From Guadua angustifolia (lineage: Eukaryota > Streptophyta > Magnoliopsida > Poales > Poaceae), in the NCBI GenBank assembly GCA_036346375.1, contig CM070520.1:20684852-20748851 (forward strand): a DNA stretch of 64,000 nucleotides. The letters run 5' to 3'. Position 1 is the stretch's first letter. Each line of letters starts with the position of its first letter. The translations under genes and the position numbers were made by a program. Below, one piece after another: positions 36,501 through 48,531 of the stretch. A model generated the notes under the pieces. That model worked only from the letters and a program-made list of their open reading frames with translations, was not told where the DNA came from and searched no databases.

Positions 36501-37152
36501 AAAATGGGGAAAATCCAAAAAAATGGGGAAAATTGCAAAAAATGTTGTAAAATTTGTAAAAATATAGGGAAGACTAAAATTTAGTAAAAATGTAATAAAT
36601 ATATAAAGAAGGTATGTGAAAACATGAAAAAAAATTCCAAATTGATCTTTCCTAAATTTGGAAAAAATTCAACATAGCCTTTGCTATATTTAGACAATTG
36701 GAAGTTGTAAATTAGGCATTTAACAATAATATGTCAATAAATAATCTTTCATTGCAATACTACAATAACACATGTGCAAAAATATGCATTTACATAACCA
36801 CATAGCAAAATCATTCTCACTTGTCAACATCATTTACATTATAATACCTTTCAGTTGAAGTTGTGGAGTAGGCATAGGCATAGCTTCGTCATTCTTCCAT
36901 TATCGCAGAAATACCATGTTCGACCTACATGAATAGAATATTAGTAAAAAATTCCACCTGCAATAAAATTAAACATATCATTGAAACAAAATTTTGGCAT
37001 GACCTTTGCTATATTTATATGTGAACAAATAACCTTTCATTTCAATAACATTCACATATCAATCCAATAGGTGCAAAAAATAGGCATTCAAATATCAATA
37101 CCATTCACATTGCACTGAAATAAAACATGCAAATGAAACATTACCTTCTGGA
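36501..37152. other. Region 3' of the hAT transposase gene
   Basis: AT-rich and non-coding. 36640-36860 and 37000-37130 share diverged words (CCTTTGCTATATTTA, TCTTTCATT, GTGCAAAAAATA), a weak direct repeat. It is likely the 3' UTR and flank of the transposase gene. Confidence 0.45.
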
Positions 37153-38885
37153 CTATGGGTAATATTGTTGTGTGTACACTTGGTTAGCCACGTTGTATTT
37201 CTTGGTGGACATCAAGGCCAATCCTTGTGTAGCTAGCAACTCCGCTTTGTAATCGTGCCAGCTTTGCCCTATCCATACGCTTGTCGTTTGCCATTGTTGA
37301 TACAACATGGCATAAAACTCAGGATCATGCCACTCGTAGACCCATAGAGTGGGAGGTTGTGCATGAGCATCGGGGATGGCATAGTCATAGCTATAGCTCC
37401 CTTGCGTCTCAGCGACGCCATAGGAACTAGAGTTGTCCTATGGTGCGCAGCTATCCTGTGGTGTGTGTGTGTACCCTTTCCCTTCCCCTTAATAGTTGTC
37501 TTCTAAGATTGAGGAGCGCCATGATCTCTATCTTGTGTTGCATGAGTGTACTGCAACTCCCCTGTAAATTCGATGGGTTGAGGCTCTTCTGATTGGTGCG
37601 TGGTAGGTATGGGGGTATTGTTACCGCCATCGGTGTCTGTCTTCGAGCTGCTATCATTGGACTCTTGGTATGGTGGGCTCCGACGATCCCCATCCTCAGT
37701 AAAGTCATCACTCCCTACATAATGGGATTCACCTGTGGTATGCTTCCCCTTTCCTTTGGAGAATGCTCTCCTTTTTGTTGTATCTCTTCTCAGGACTGAT
37801 TGGTGCTTCCTCTTCCCTATATAAGTATCCACGATTGTCTTGTCTACCCATTCGGAGATGGTTTCAGCCCCCGTGTCCTTTCTTAACTCGGTAGGATGAA
37901 TCGGATCTATGATAAGCTATTATGGAAGAGGGGTGTCACTCTCTGTATCCTCCTCATCAAGCAATAGTTCACCGTTGGATCTTCATTTCTCCATCCACTG
38001 TCGGATCTGGTTTGTATCGTCGCATATTGTTAGCTCCATAAGCCGCTGGAATGGATCGTCTTCATCTAAATGTCTTTGAATTTCTGTAGCTTGAATTTGA
38101 AGCCGAAGGTTGTAGTTGATGTACACTAGCTTATGTAACTTCTTGTACGACAGGCGATAGTGGATTTTTGTGTGGATGAATACAAATGTACTCCAATTGC
38201 GCTCACAATCGCTAGAAGATGCGCATTGCGACACGAGACGTATGACAAACCACTGAAGGGTGGGTGTTTCCGATCTGAACACATCCCACCAATGTGCTGC
38301 AAATTAACGAATAAAATAGTTAGTACTGACGAGATTACCATTACATTTGAGACAATGCAAGAAAAATACCAGGGGATGTTTTGCCATCCTCGCAGCTAGA
38401 GCTGATGAGAACGATCCAATCTTCCTTATGAAAATGTCGGCGTCATGAAGAGCTTACGCGACGCTTTCAGTATTATCAACAAGCGCTTCAAAGGCATCCC
38501 AGAGATTTGGCAAGAAGGTGTTGGTCGTGCCATAAGCGTAGACAGTCCGCTGGTTTAAGGCGGCAGCTGTATGATATGAAACGAAGCATGTCAGTGCAAT
38601 TATATTACATATGTACAATTGCAATGTAATGTGTTGCAGAAAAGAATATATTATCAGCATTCATATAAGTGTCACTCGTTAAATCGTCTATTCGTCGGTC
38701 CACCACATTCATGTACATGTCTTTTATTGATGGAGACTCATAGAACAAACTGTCGTACTCCTGTCGAACTATTTTGTACCGTAGGATCATCTCGCTCAAT
38801 GTGGGCACCCTGTCCTGATCGGTGAATCGCAAGAAGGCGTACAACGGTTTCACCGACTTCACAACAGATCGAAGATTATCCCACC

Positions 38886-41800
38886 TGTAATGCTGCAAAA
38901 TGCTTTTCCAGTTTTTTTGGCCGGTGATGTTCTCATTTTCTCGATTCAAGGTTTATTCTGAAGAAACGTTTTGTCGCCTCACAGATAAAAAAAAATTAGT
39001 AAAGGTTAGGGTTAAAGATTTAGGTTTGGGGAGGGGTATTTTTGGAATTTCTCCTTTTCTTCTTTGCTTCTTGTGGCTGTCATTCTTTCTCCTGGCCAAG
39101 ATATTTCTCCTAGCCGCCTCCTGCTCCAAGCCATGCGCCTCCCGCCCTAGGCCATGTGCCTCCCAGTCGTCTCCTATAGACACCCCCCCGGCGTTGCTTT
39201 CCTCCCCTGGCGTCGCCCAGCCCTAGCGTCGCTCCCTCCCCTGGCGTCGGCTCTTCCCTGGCGCTGCTCTTCCTGGCGGCGCTCTGGCGGCGCCCTCTCT
39301 TCTCCCCTGGCAAGAACAACAACAAATGAGAAACAAGTCTGAAGAAGATCAACCGCAGGAGGAGCAGCCGTAGTAGTAGCCGGTCCGCCGAGTAGCAGCA
39401 GGCTCCTTGAATCCTCGGCGGTCGCCACCCCTTGGCCAAGGCGCCTCTCCCCTCTGCCCTTCTGGCTCGGTTCTTCTCCTCCCTCCCTCTCATCAAGTAG
39501 CAAGCAATTCGAAGCGGCGACCCAGCTGACATCGCCATTTTCCCCCCCCTTCTTGTGGTGAGGACTCAAGCCTAGAATTTTTATTGAGATGTTGGTTTCT
39601 AGTATGCATGTCGGTGTTCGATGAAATGGTCATGAGGTATATGCAGTGTAGTTCATATTGCTTTGTATGCTTTCGACTTGGCGTTATATCTCTAGGTGGA
39701 TATGCTTAATTCCCTCTGAATAACTTTGAAAATGGAAGCAATAGTAAATATATTTGATTGCTGGAAAGTTCATTTTAATAGCATGGTATGTAAGAGTATA
39801 AATATGTTGAGATTAGGTCAATGTAGCACATCTACCGATTCTTGCTTTGCTTCTCATGCTTCGGAATTTGGCCCATGTCATTGAATGGTGCATTAAAGAT
39901 TCTCAAGAAACTTAGCAGCTAGAGAGAAGTGACAACGTTTCTAGTTAATAATGTTGTTTGGTTGGAAATTTTGGATTTTTATATTTTTGTAGCTGCCATT
40001 GGATTATTATATCATCGAAAGAAACACCCTTACACCAGATAATGAGAACCCAAATATGAAATGTTGGATCTCAGTAGATCAAAATGGTAGACATCTCATT
40101 AAGGTGAGAAGACTAGAGTGTAAAGTGGAAAATTTTGGGTGTTTTATTTTTTTTTAAAAAAAATGTCGATGGCCTTTAATGTATATCTAAGCAGCATATA
40201 TCTCATCCAATGGTCACAATTGTCAGTTCTTATTCCTCTATTTAAAGGTTAGTTCGCGTTTGATACATTCCCTATTTACTCATAATGCAATGTGGATATG
40301 TTTCTTAAATTTGAACAATTAGCATGAGCATTTGTGTCGTTTGATCTATGAAGTATTGAGAAGAGTTGGATCTTTGAATGTTAGCTTAATTTGTTAATGG
40401 TTTTGAATAAGATCCCAAATTGAGAGAGTTGTCAATGTGTTTTCCTATTATTAAGGTTTAATGTCTGTTTGCCTAGTGGGTTGCGGAGTTTCCATTAGTG
40501 TGAATTGGGACTATTTTTGGCAAGAGTTAGATTTAAATGCGTGCATTGGGGTATTGAGTCGGACCTTGATCCATTCTTGTGCGTAACGTTGTTTTCAGGG
40601 AGAGTGCCTTCGGGGTGGTCACGACCCCGCGTTGCCTCAAGCGTCGGTAAAGGCAAGTGCAATCTTTATATTGCTATTAGGAGGAATGAGTTGAATGTTC
40701 TGTTACTACCAATTGCATACCATGGTTTAGTTTATGTTATGAGCACGTCTAGTTCAGTGTTTGCATTTTCGATGTAGAAGTCAAAAGAATGGATGCAAGC
40801 GTATCCATTAGAATGGTCTTAGGTTGTGAGCCGATCGCATGTTTTATTTTGAGCATGAGAATGCCCACAATGATGATATGTTTATGATTTCTCCTAGAAG
40901 CTTGCTCATCTTATGCTTCCTATTAAGTTTATGAATGTGTGTTGCTTGTTGAATTGTATTTGAGTATGTGGATTCGATACATGACATATAGAGTTGTAAT
41001 GTTGTTGCATTCCCGCATACATGTCACGTGCATATGTGCATTCATGATGGAAGAGGTGACCCATGTTGATGGGGCCTCTGTACTCACACGTAGTGAGTAC
41101 AAAAAGTCCTACCTCGTAGTCCCATCCACAGATGTGAATGGGAGCGAGTCAGTAAGAATAGGCCCCTCCACGGGATGGTAGGGAGTGAGGGTGCACACCG
41201 ACGGGTGTGCACTCGGCAATACCGGTATGTGCTAATAAAAGGAGCATGAAATGAGCATTGCATGATGCATTACATGGATGGGAATGAGAATGCCTGAGTA
41301 AGATTGTAATCAAAGAATTTGTATGGATTGTTCTTCACTTGGTTTAGTTTATGAAGGCTATTTACATGTATGTTGTATGTCGTTTTCTGGTTTCGTTGCA
41401 ATACACTTTGCTCGGTATAGGCTAAAAGATTGCATTGCGAGCATGAAAGCATAAACGCATTCCATTGCATTGTGTGTTGCAATTGATAAATGTGATTGAT
41501 GAGAATGAAAAGAACAGGTTGAGGATTGAGGCGTGGACTCATCCAGATATGTTTATTGAGGCATGGGTAAGATTTAGATATGTTTTCGAGTTGGTTGCGG
41601 TAAGTGGAGTTAGTTATTGCTTCTTTTACTGTTTGATTTCCATTTAGTAATGGCTATATCAAGTTCTAGAGTAAAGTAATTCAGTTGAATTCATTACTTT
41701 TCATTATTATTGCACTTTGCTGAGTCTTGGACTCACGCTTGTTTGCTTCCTGTTTTAGGTACCTTGAAGCTGACTCGCCGGGATGGGAGTAGAGCACGTG

Positions 41801-42184
41801 CACGACTTCGGTCACCAACAACCCAATTAAATTGATTCGTTAAAAATGGTTGTAATAAATGCGATTGTATTGTGTTGATTGGCGTTGCGTAGTTGGTTAA
41901 TTGCCGGTTGGATATGTGATGGATTACCTAAGGACCTGCTAGATGGTTTCACTCTTTTACGAGTGATTGATATATTATATAGCTGCTATTGTTCTTTTGT
42001 CTGCTGAGTGGATGTCCTAGTTTTAGGGGAGATGCTGCCGAAATTTTGTAAATTTCGGTGACTTAGTTTTAAGCCGGTTTAAGAGTTTAGAGATTAAATT
42101 CAATTTTAGTGTTTTAGTAGAGGTGTCGTTCGTTATTTAGGGTTTTGGTAGCATTCGTGGTTTGTTTGGTGCCGGGGTGTTACA
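38886..42184. mobile_element. Solo LTR (large, Tekay/Del-like) in the hAT gene
   Basis: 3299 bp, TGTAATGCTGC to GGGGTGTTACA, with TSD CCACC at 38881-38885 and 42185-42189. Removing it plus one TSD restores the transposase frame. It is non-coding; 39100-39560 is a GC-rich low-complexity block with spurious open frames. It is related, in opposite orientation, to 48532-52268 over most of its length (for example the matching block at 39015-39090 and the 42000-42180 end); the first 100 bp differ. LTRs of 3-4 kb suggest a Ty3/gypsy chromovirus of the Tekay/Del group, which is inference. Confidence 0.85.
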
Positions 42185-43331
42185 CCACCAGTCCAAACTT
42201 GAAAGGAAGCCATACACGTACCTCCCCTCGGTGTTATCAAGAAAGCGAGAGTTTAGAAATTCTTCAGCAACCATCCATTACATGAACTTGTCCTTGCGCT
42301 GAAGGAAACTGTCCAAGAACATATAGTTAGTGCTGAAACGAGTCGCATTCCACTTGACCAACTCGTCTCCAATGTACTTCTTCATCATAGCATGTATCTT
42401 AGAATGGTTGTATATCCATCGAGAGATTTTTCTTGCACTCTCAATGACTAATGTGTGATCTGGGAACTCTCCAATCTCCTTCAACATCAAATTAATGGTG
42501 TGGGCCACACAAGGCTGCCACATATGTTGCGATGCTGCCGTGCGATGAGCTTGCCGCCTTCTTGTAGTTCGCACCATTATCCGAGACAATCTGCACTACA
42601 TTTGTCGAACCCACCTCGCTGACTACGGAATGTATTTCCTGCGTGACCAAACAAAACAAAGTACGACAATTATATTATGTGTGCGTTAATTCAGCTTTAG
42701 AAGAGTACAAATAAAACCAATTACCTTTCTCAAGTACAAGGCATCTTGAGAGACGCCGGTGGCATCGACGGATTTGTGAAAGAACATGGTGCCATTACAG
42801 TAAATCATGAAGTTTATTATACTCATGCGTGTCGACCATGTCCAAAAATCACACATGATTGTTACTCCATAAGTAGGCCATTGCTTTATGAATTTTGCGA
42901 AGCTCTCCTTAATTTCTATTTCATTAGTGTCTAAATATTTTCCATTTATATCTCGGTCACTCGGGGACGGGATACCCTCGTCTGCAAATGAAACATAAAT
43001 GTTAGCTATGAATCGACGTATAACTGAGCGACTATTTTAAATCTCACTTACCGTATTTTTGTGTTTCTCGCATAGTACTAATAAAGTACGGACTATCTGC
43101 TTTTCGCCCTGCGATACTAGCAGAGTGAAAGCATCTGGCTCACCTAGATTGGACTACCTGCTTCCCACCCTTCCCCCTTCTGTGTCCACGAATGGGTGTC
43201 AATCCTTGGTTGTATCGGGACATGGGCCATACTAATGTCGTAATCCCCCACCGCCGGCGATCTTTCTCGCTGTGACGAATTCCGAAACATCCTCGACAAC
43301 AGACCGCCATGATCTCCTCCAGTTCCCCTGG

Positions 43332-46300
43332 TGTAGGGTCGAGGATGCGCCTAGAGGGGGGTGAATAGGCGTTTTATGAAATTAATCGCTCACTAATCGA
43401 TTCGCTCTAATCAACCCCTATGTCAAAACCTAATCAAAGATAATGCGGAAGCGATAAATAGGTTTTGACAATTAAAGCCTAAATTAACTAGGCTTACTAG
43501 TGCACTAACTAAATTATGTCTCTAAATTAGAATTGCTAAATTGATCAATCAATTAATACTAAGCAATTCTAATTACAATCAAACAATTGAACAATATACA
43601 ATAAATGTAAATACTTGAAAGTAAAAGAGACAGCCGATATTTTTTCGTGGTGTTCGGAGACTTGCCGGTCTCCCCTAGTCCACGTTGAGGCAAGCCCACA
43701 CTTGGACCGGCTCCCGCTCGAGCACCCGCCTCTTTCCACTAGTCGTGGTTTTTCACGCTTTCGCGTAGGCTCAACCCGAACCTTCACAAACTTCGCCGGG
43801 GCTTCTCACAACCTTGAGAACTCCCGCGCACGACGCCTACGCCGTTTAGGAGTCGGCAAACTCCAAGAGTAACAAGCCGCTCCTCCGCTTGAACTTCACC
43901 GAGCACAACACATGCACTCCCGGTGATCACCAAGTGCAACACATGCACAAGGACCTCCCTCAAGTGCAACACATGCACAAGAGGTCACTCAACCACTTCC
44001 TAATTGCAACACATGCAATTAGTCTCACTCTTAAGCTCAAGAAGCAAAGGGAGGAGAGCAACACATGCACACACCTCCCACACAGCAACCACAACACTAG
44101 CAACACTGCCCCAAGCCCCCCAAGGGGTCTATTTATAACCCCCCAAAGAAAACTAGCCGTTTGGGGGCAAATCGGGCAAAAATCAGCAAACCCGGTACTA
44201 CCGCCCTTTAAGGGCCGGTAGTACGGCCAGATCTTCAACGATTCGGCTAACGGCTACTTCTCGAGACTATCAGCCCTCTAAGGCGGTAGTACCGCCTTCT
44301 TGACCACTACCGCTCCCATCGAGCAGTAGTCTTGGGCCTCACCGAGCCACCAAACATGCGCCTTTGGAATAAAGCTACAAGGCAACCAAAGGCGGTAGTA
44401 CCACTCTTCTTGATACTACGCCCATACCTCGATAGTCTTAGGCCTCCCTGGAGAAATCCGATTTCAACTCCAAAATCATTTCTCCAAAAACCGAAACCCA
44501 TTCTTTGAGCCTTTAGATGATCAACACATGATCATGGACATGCGCAAAACACATTTGCACCAACATAGCTCATGCTCAAAGAATTGCAACCAGATTGCGA
44601 AAACGCATTTCGCAAATAAACCACGAACCTACGAGTTCAATCCTCTAGCCATGTAAGGATCAACACATGACCCCGACACTTTGCAAAACACATTTGCAAA
44701 TGCCAACACATGCTCTAGGATCGAAACACATAACTTCTTAGCTCATTTGCAAAACCCATTTGCAAATACCAAAACCAACTTGCGAAAACACATTTCGCAA
44801 TCAACTCAAGATCTATTTGCAAAACGTATTAAGCAAATCAAACTCGAGTTTATGAGATTAATCCCCCTAGCCATGTGAAGGTCAACACGAGACCCAGTCA
44901 ACTTGCCAACACCCGTTGCAAGCCCTACTCACATGCTCTCGGGATTCCGGACTCATAAACCTCAGTTTATTCGCACAACGAATTTGCAAATAACGCAATA
45001 AACCATTTCATGCTTGAGCACTACTCTTTGCAACACATGCAAAAGTCTAGCTCCAAGCAATACCAAATCAAGGTGCATGAACTCTCTAATTGCAACACAT
45101 GCAATTCTCTAGTTCCATGCAACCAAACCAAATCAAACTTCTCACTAAAACCAAATCACATGTATGAGCTCTCTACTTGCAACACATGCAAGCCTCTAAC
45201 TCCAACAAACACTTAAACACCAAATCAAACAAATGTGCTCTCTACTCACAACACATGCGAGCCTCTAGCACATACACAACCACAAACACTAAATCATGCT
45301 TGAGCTCTCTCCTTTTGCAACACCTGCAAAACTTAGCTCCAAGCAACCACACGGTTTTTAGAAAGATTGTTTTGAAACCAAAACATGAAGCTTCAACATT
45401 TGCAACACATGCAAAAGTGAACTTCACGCAAAAGCCAACGCATTAGCTTATCCTATTTGCAACACATGCAAATCAAAGCATTATGCGAAAACCAAATACA
45501 TATACTCTTCCTTTTTGCAACACATGCAAATCAGAGCATAGACTGACAACAACCAAGCATAAGCTTAACACATTCGCAACACATGCCAAATGGTTAACCT
45601 ATATGCAAAAACCAAATCCAAATGGTTTGAGCTCAAGTGAACGCGGATTGAGATCACCAACACATGATGAAGCTCAAACTAGGAGACAACCCCTCTTGAT
45701 AGTACGGTGATAAAACTAGACTCAAAGACTACAAAGTCCTTAGCCTATCTAGTTATACCTTTGCCGCCGCGCAAGCAATCCCCTTTGGGGTCTTTATGAT
45801 CATCACTTTGATACTCCCCCGGGATCGTCACTCTTCTTTTTACTTCGGGATCCACTCTTGACGCCCATCACCTCATGATGCCGTCCTTGTCCCGTTTTCA
45901 TTCATCTCATCAATCTTTGGACCTAACTCAATCACATCTCATAAAATAGTTAGTCCAAGATGCATGGTTGTCTCAATTATCTCTTGCACACCATTAACAC
46001 ATAATGGATGCCTTTAGATCAATTTAGCACAACCTAAATCAATTTGAATGATTTAATTGTGTCTTAAGTACAATAATGCAACTCATGCTTTATTATACTT
46101 AAGAGCTATTCATTTGTCCTTAGTTAATCAAGGAACACCATCAACACATGATGAAATGTTCTTTAGTGATTATTAAGACAAATGAACTCAATTTAAATTA
46201 TCATTTAAATTGATATGAGTATATATTAACTACACAAGTTTTCATATACTCATGTTGATGAAAAGTAATGATCCATTATGTGTAAACTATATGGAATTGA

Positions 46301-46857
46301 TCATTACTCTAAGTCATCAACCATAGAATAAACCCCACATGTATATGTGCATAAATATGATTGACTTGGATGTAATATGCACATATTCAATTTGATCGTA
46401 TTGGAGTATATCCTATATTACCATGAGTATACTTATAACTAGGCAATTCAAATATATACTCAAGGATTTAGTTTCTTTGTCTTGATCCTTATATGTGTCA
46501 ATAAGAATTAAATCAATACAAAGAGACTTTCAAGTTAAACTACAAACTCCCCCTAAGTATGTGCATCCATGTATTATATGGATTGAGAAACATGATGCAC
46601 ATTTTGTGGTTAATACAATGGGGACATTCATACTTTAACTTGACTCCAAAGTATGCAACTAATACTAAGATAAATACGCACACATACCTTGGGTTTTCCA
46701 TTTTTCAATGTGATGAGACTAATCAAAGATATTCTAAATAAACAAGTTAGTCTCGATATAAGATTTGTCATTAATAACAAAATCACATTAATGGATAATC
46801 TCAATATTAGATTTGTCATTAACACCAAAACCATAACTAATGAAGGTTGAACTTACA
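43332..46857. mobile_element. Solo LTR, copia-type family with ACACA hairpins, in the hAT gene
   Basis: 3526 bp, TGTAGGGTCGAGG to AACTTACA, with TSD CCTGG at 43327-43331 and 46858-46862; the transposase frame is restored on removal. It carries the end hairpin (43348-43371: CGCCTA/TAGGCG), a GGTAGTACC palindrome cluster (44190-44420) and about twenty ACACA-loop hairpins between 43900 and 46160. A CTCCCCCTAAG tract at 46550 resembles a polypurine tract. The insert might therefore be an LTR plus a short internal remnant rather than a pure solo LTR. A second copy starts at 61474. Confidence 0.83.
44190..44420. repeat. GGTAGTACC palindrome cluster
   Basis: Repeated GGTACTACCGCCC / GGGCCGGTAGTACC words in facing orientation (for example 44191-44224, 44283-44296 and 44394-44402). 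They are comparable in layout to the TCCGGA ladder of the inner copia element. Confidence 0.75.
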
Positions 46858-47283
46858 CCTGGAGGAGCCATTGCCACTGCCACTACTATGCTCGTACCTC
46901 CCACATGCCCGTCTTCTAAATTCTGCCTCTGCCTTGGAAGCAGCCATGGCATGTTGGAGTTGGGCCTCCTCATCAGCATCACCCATGTATTCTGAGTATA
47001 CATTTCGCCTCAGTGGGGAATCTCCAGTTGCTACTTCTTCTTTCCTCAGCATCTTATCTCTCCTTTCCTTCTTCTTATCCTTCGTCCTGTCTAGCTCACA
47101 CTGAAAGTACTCACGAACGTCTGCTAGAACTTTACTACAATGGACGACACTTGTACCACGTCCTGCCAAGTGCTGCTTGAATCGTGTCACACCGCCTCAT
47201 TTCTTCTCTTTGAGACAATGCTTGCATCGAAATCTAGCACCAAACTTCTTGTCGTTCTCCCACACCATGTCGACATTTGCCAT

Positions 47284-48222
47284 CTGTTAAAACAACACAA
47301 TAAAAGTAAACATGTGTACAAATATCGCTACTTGAATAAATAGTATCATTTGCTACTTGAACAAATAATACGATAACAAATATTCATACTTTACATACTT
47401 GAACAATTATTGGTACTACATACAAGCATGCATCAGTGAGTCAATTTCATTATATGTGCAACTAATGATTAAAATTTATCATATGTGACTCAAAAAATGA
47501 TCACACAATTCACAGCCACAACGATAATAATCAAAGCATTACAATCACCACATGTATCAATTTATTTTTCACCTTCACCGTCATCTATCATCCAATGATA
47601 AGTACCAACTTTAATCAACACATATATGTTCATTGAACTGCATAGCAAAACAATACAATCTAGTGAATCCATGAATAGCATGCCAATGAGTAGCGCATCA
47701 ACTACTCATTCAACATGAACACATACAAATATACAATGATTGACTAATATGCTCTTACTGTCATTTTCTACTTTTATACCTAGCTTCAATTAACAACATA
47801 AGAACTCACAAGTCTCACATAGACATGCTCTTACTGTCAATCAAATGCCAAGCAGTTTTCACAAAAACTGAATGAAAATCGCAACAAACCGAGCGAAAAA
47901 TCACCTAAAATCATGAATTTCGTTCGCGCCAACGAAAACCGACCTTCTCGCGATAAACCGCAAAAACCGCTCAGTTTCTGCAACAAACTGAGCGAAAAGC
48001 GCGTCTTCTTTGGCGGTTTTATGGCACGACGACACCGGATCTGGGCGGAGGCGGTGTGGTCGGCGGCTGCTGGAGTGGGGAACGAGGGTGTGCAATAATG
48101 GAGCTGGCTACCCTTTCGCATGAGTGTCGGTAGCACATGCCCTTTGAGTGGGCCATTCGGCCGGGGTGGGCCTGGCTGGCTTGGTCGGCCCAAATGAGGT
48201 TTGGCCTGTCCCACAGGCCATA
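47284..48222. other. 5' region of the hAT transposase gene
   Basis: Upstream of the transposase ATG (47283, minus strand). It is AT-rich to 47840, then holds the AAACCG array (47845-48010) and a GC-richer stretch. It is probably leader and subterminal DNA of the hAT element. No terminal inverted repeat could be fixed. Confidence 0.5.
47845..48010. repeat. AAACCG/AAACTG array, right of hAT gene
   Basis: Words such as CACAAAAACTGAATG, AAACCGAGCGAAAA, ATAAACCGCAAAAACCGCTC and CAACAAACTGAGCG. It resembles the 36290-36500 array on the other side of the gene. Confidence 0.55.
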
Positions 48223-48531
48223 GGCCCTATTTGTTTCGGCTTTTTCACCGGCTTAAAAGCAAAAAAGCCAAAACCGAAACAAACAATTGACTTTTAAGCT
48301 GGGCTTAAAAAAGCCTAAAGCCTCCATATAACTATAAGCCAAAAGCCAGGTGAGAGGTGCTTTTTTGGGATGAAATAATCCTTTGCCACTGAAAGTTTCA
48401 AAATTACCCACCAAATGCCATTACATATAAACTCAAAAATCCTTCTTCCATCTCATCATTTCTCCTTGTCTTCTCTCTCTCCTGTTCGACATGTCTTCTC
48501 CCTCCATCGCTCCGGTCTTTGCCGTCCTTGT

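Larger units (their letters stand above)
37153..47283 (-). pseudogene. hAT-superfamily transposase gene, decayed and split by two solo LTRs
   Basis: ATG at 47283. A BED zinc finger (FRCKHCLKEKK, then GGVTRFKQHLAG, 47230-47170) has a TGA where a Gly codon is expected. An Arg/Lys/Asp-rich linker follows, up to 46863. A solo LTR (43332-46857) interrupts. Reading resumes at 43326 with GGDHGGLLSRMFRNSSQRER. The DUF659-type catalytic region is at 43100-42730 (FAKFIKQWPTYGVTIMCDFW, KSVDATGVSQDALYL) and 42640-42190 (VVQIVSDNGANYKKA, MWQPCVAHTINLMLKEIG), with introns near 42985-43050 and 42640-42725. A second solo LTR (38886-42184) interrupts at a Trp-Trp pair. After it come WDNLRSVVKSVKPLYAFLRF (38880-38820) and the hAT dimerisation domain (SQCASSSDCERNWSTF, LSYKKLHKLVYINYNL, 38240-38120). 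A tail ends at TAG 37153-37155. Several stops and frameshifts (for example near 42535, 38460 and 37985) show it is inactive. Confidence 0.88.

Noticed and set aside
39110..39569. Arg/Gly-rich open frames of 131-142 codons
   Set aside because: They belong to the GC-rich block of the other solo LTR of the same family.
45010..45600. Regularly spaced short motif that looks at first like a CRISPR-type array
   Set aside because: The shared part is only the loop and inner stem, spacing is irregular, stems differ, and the host is a plant. It is reported as hairpins instead.
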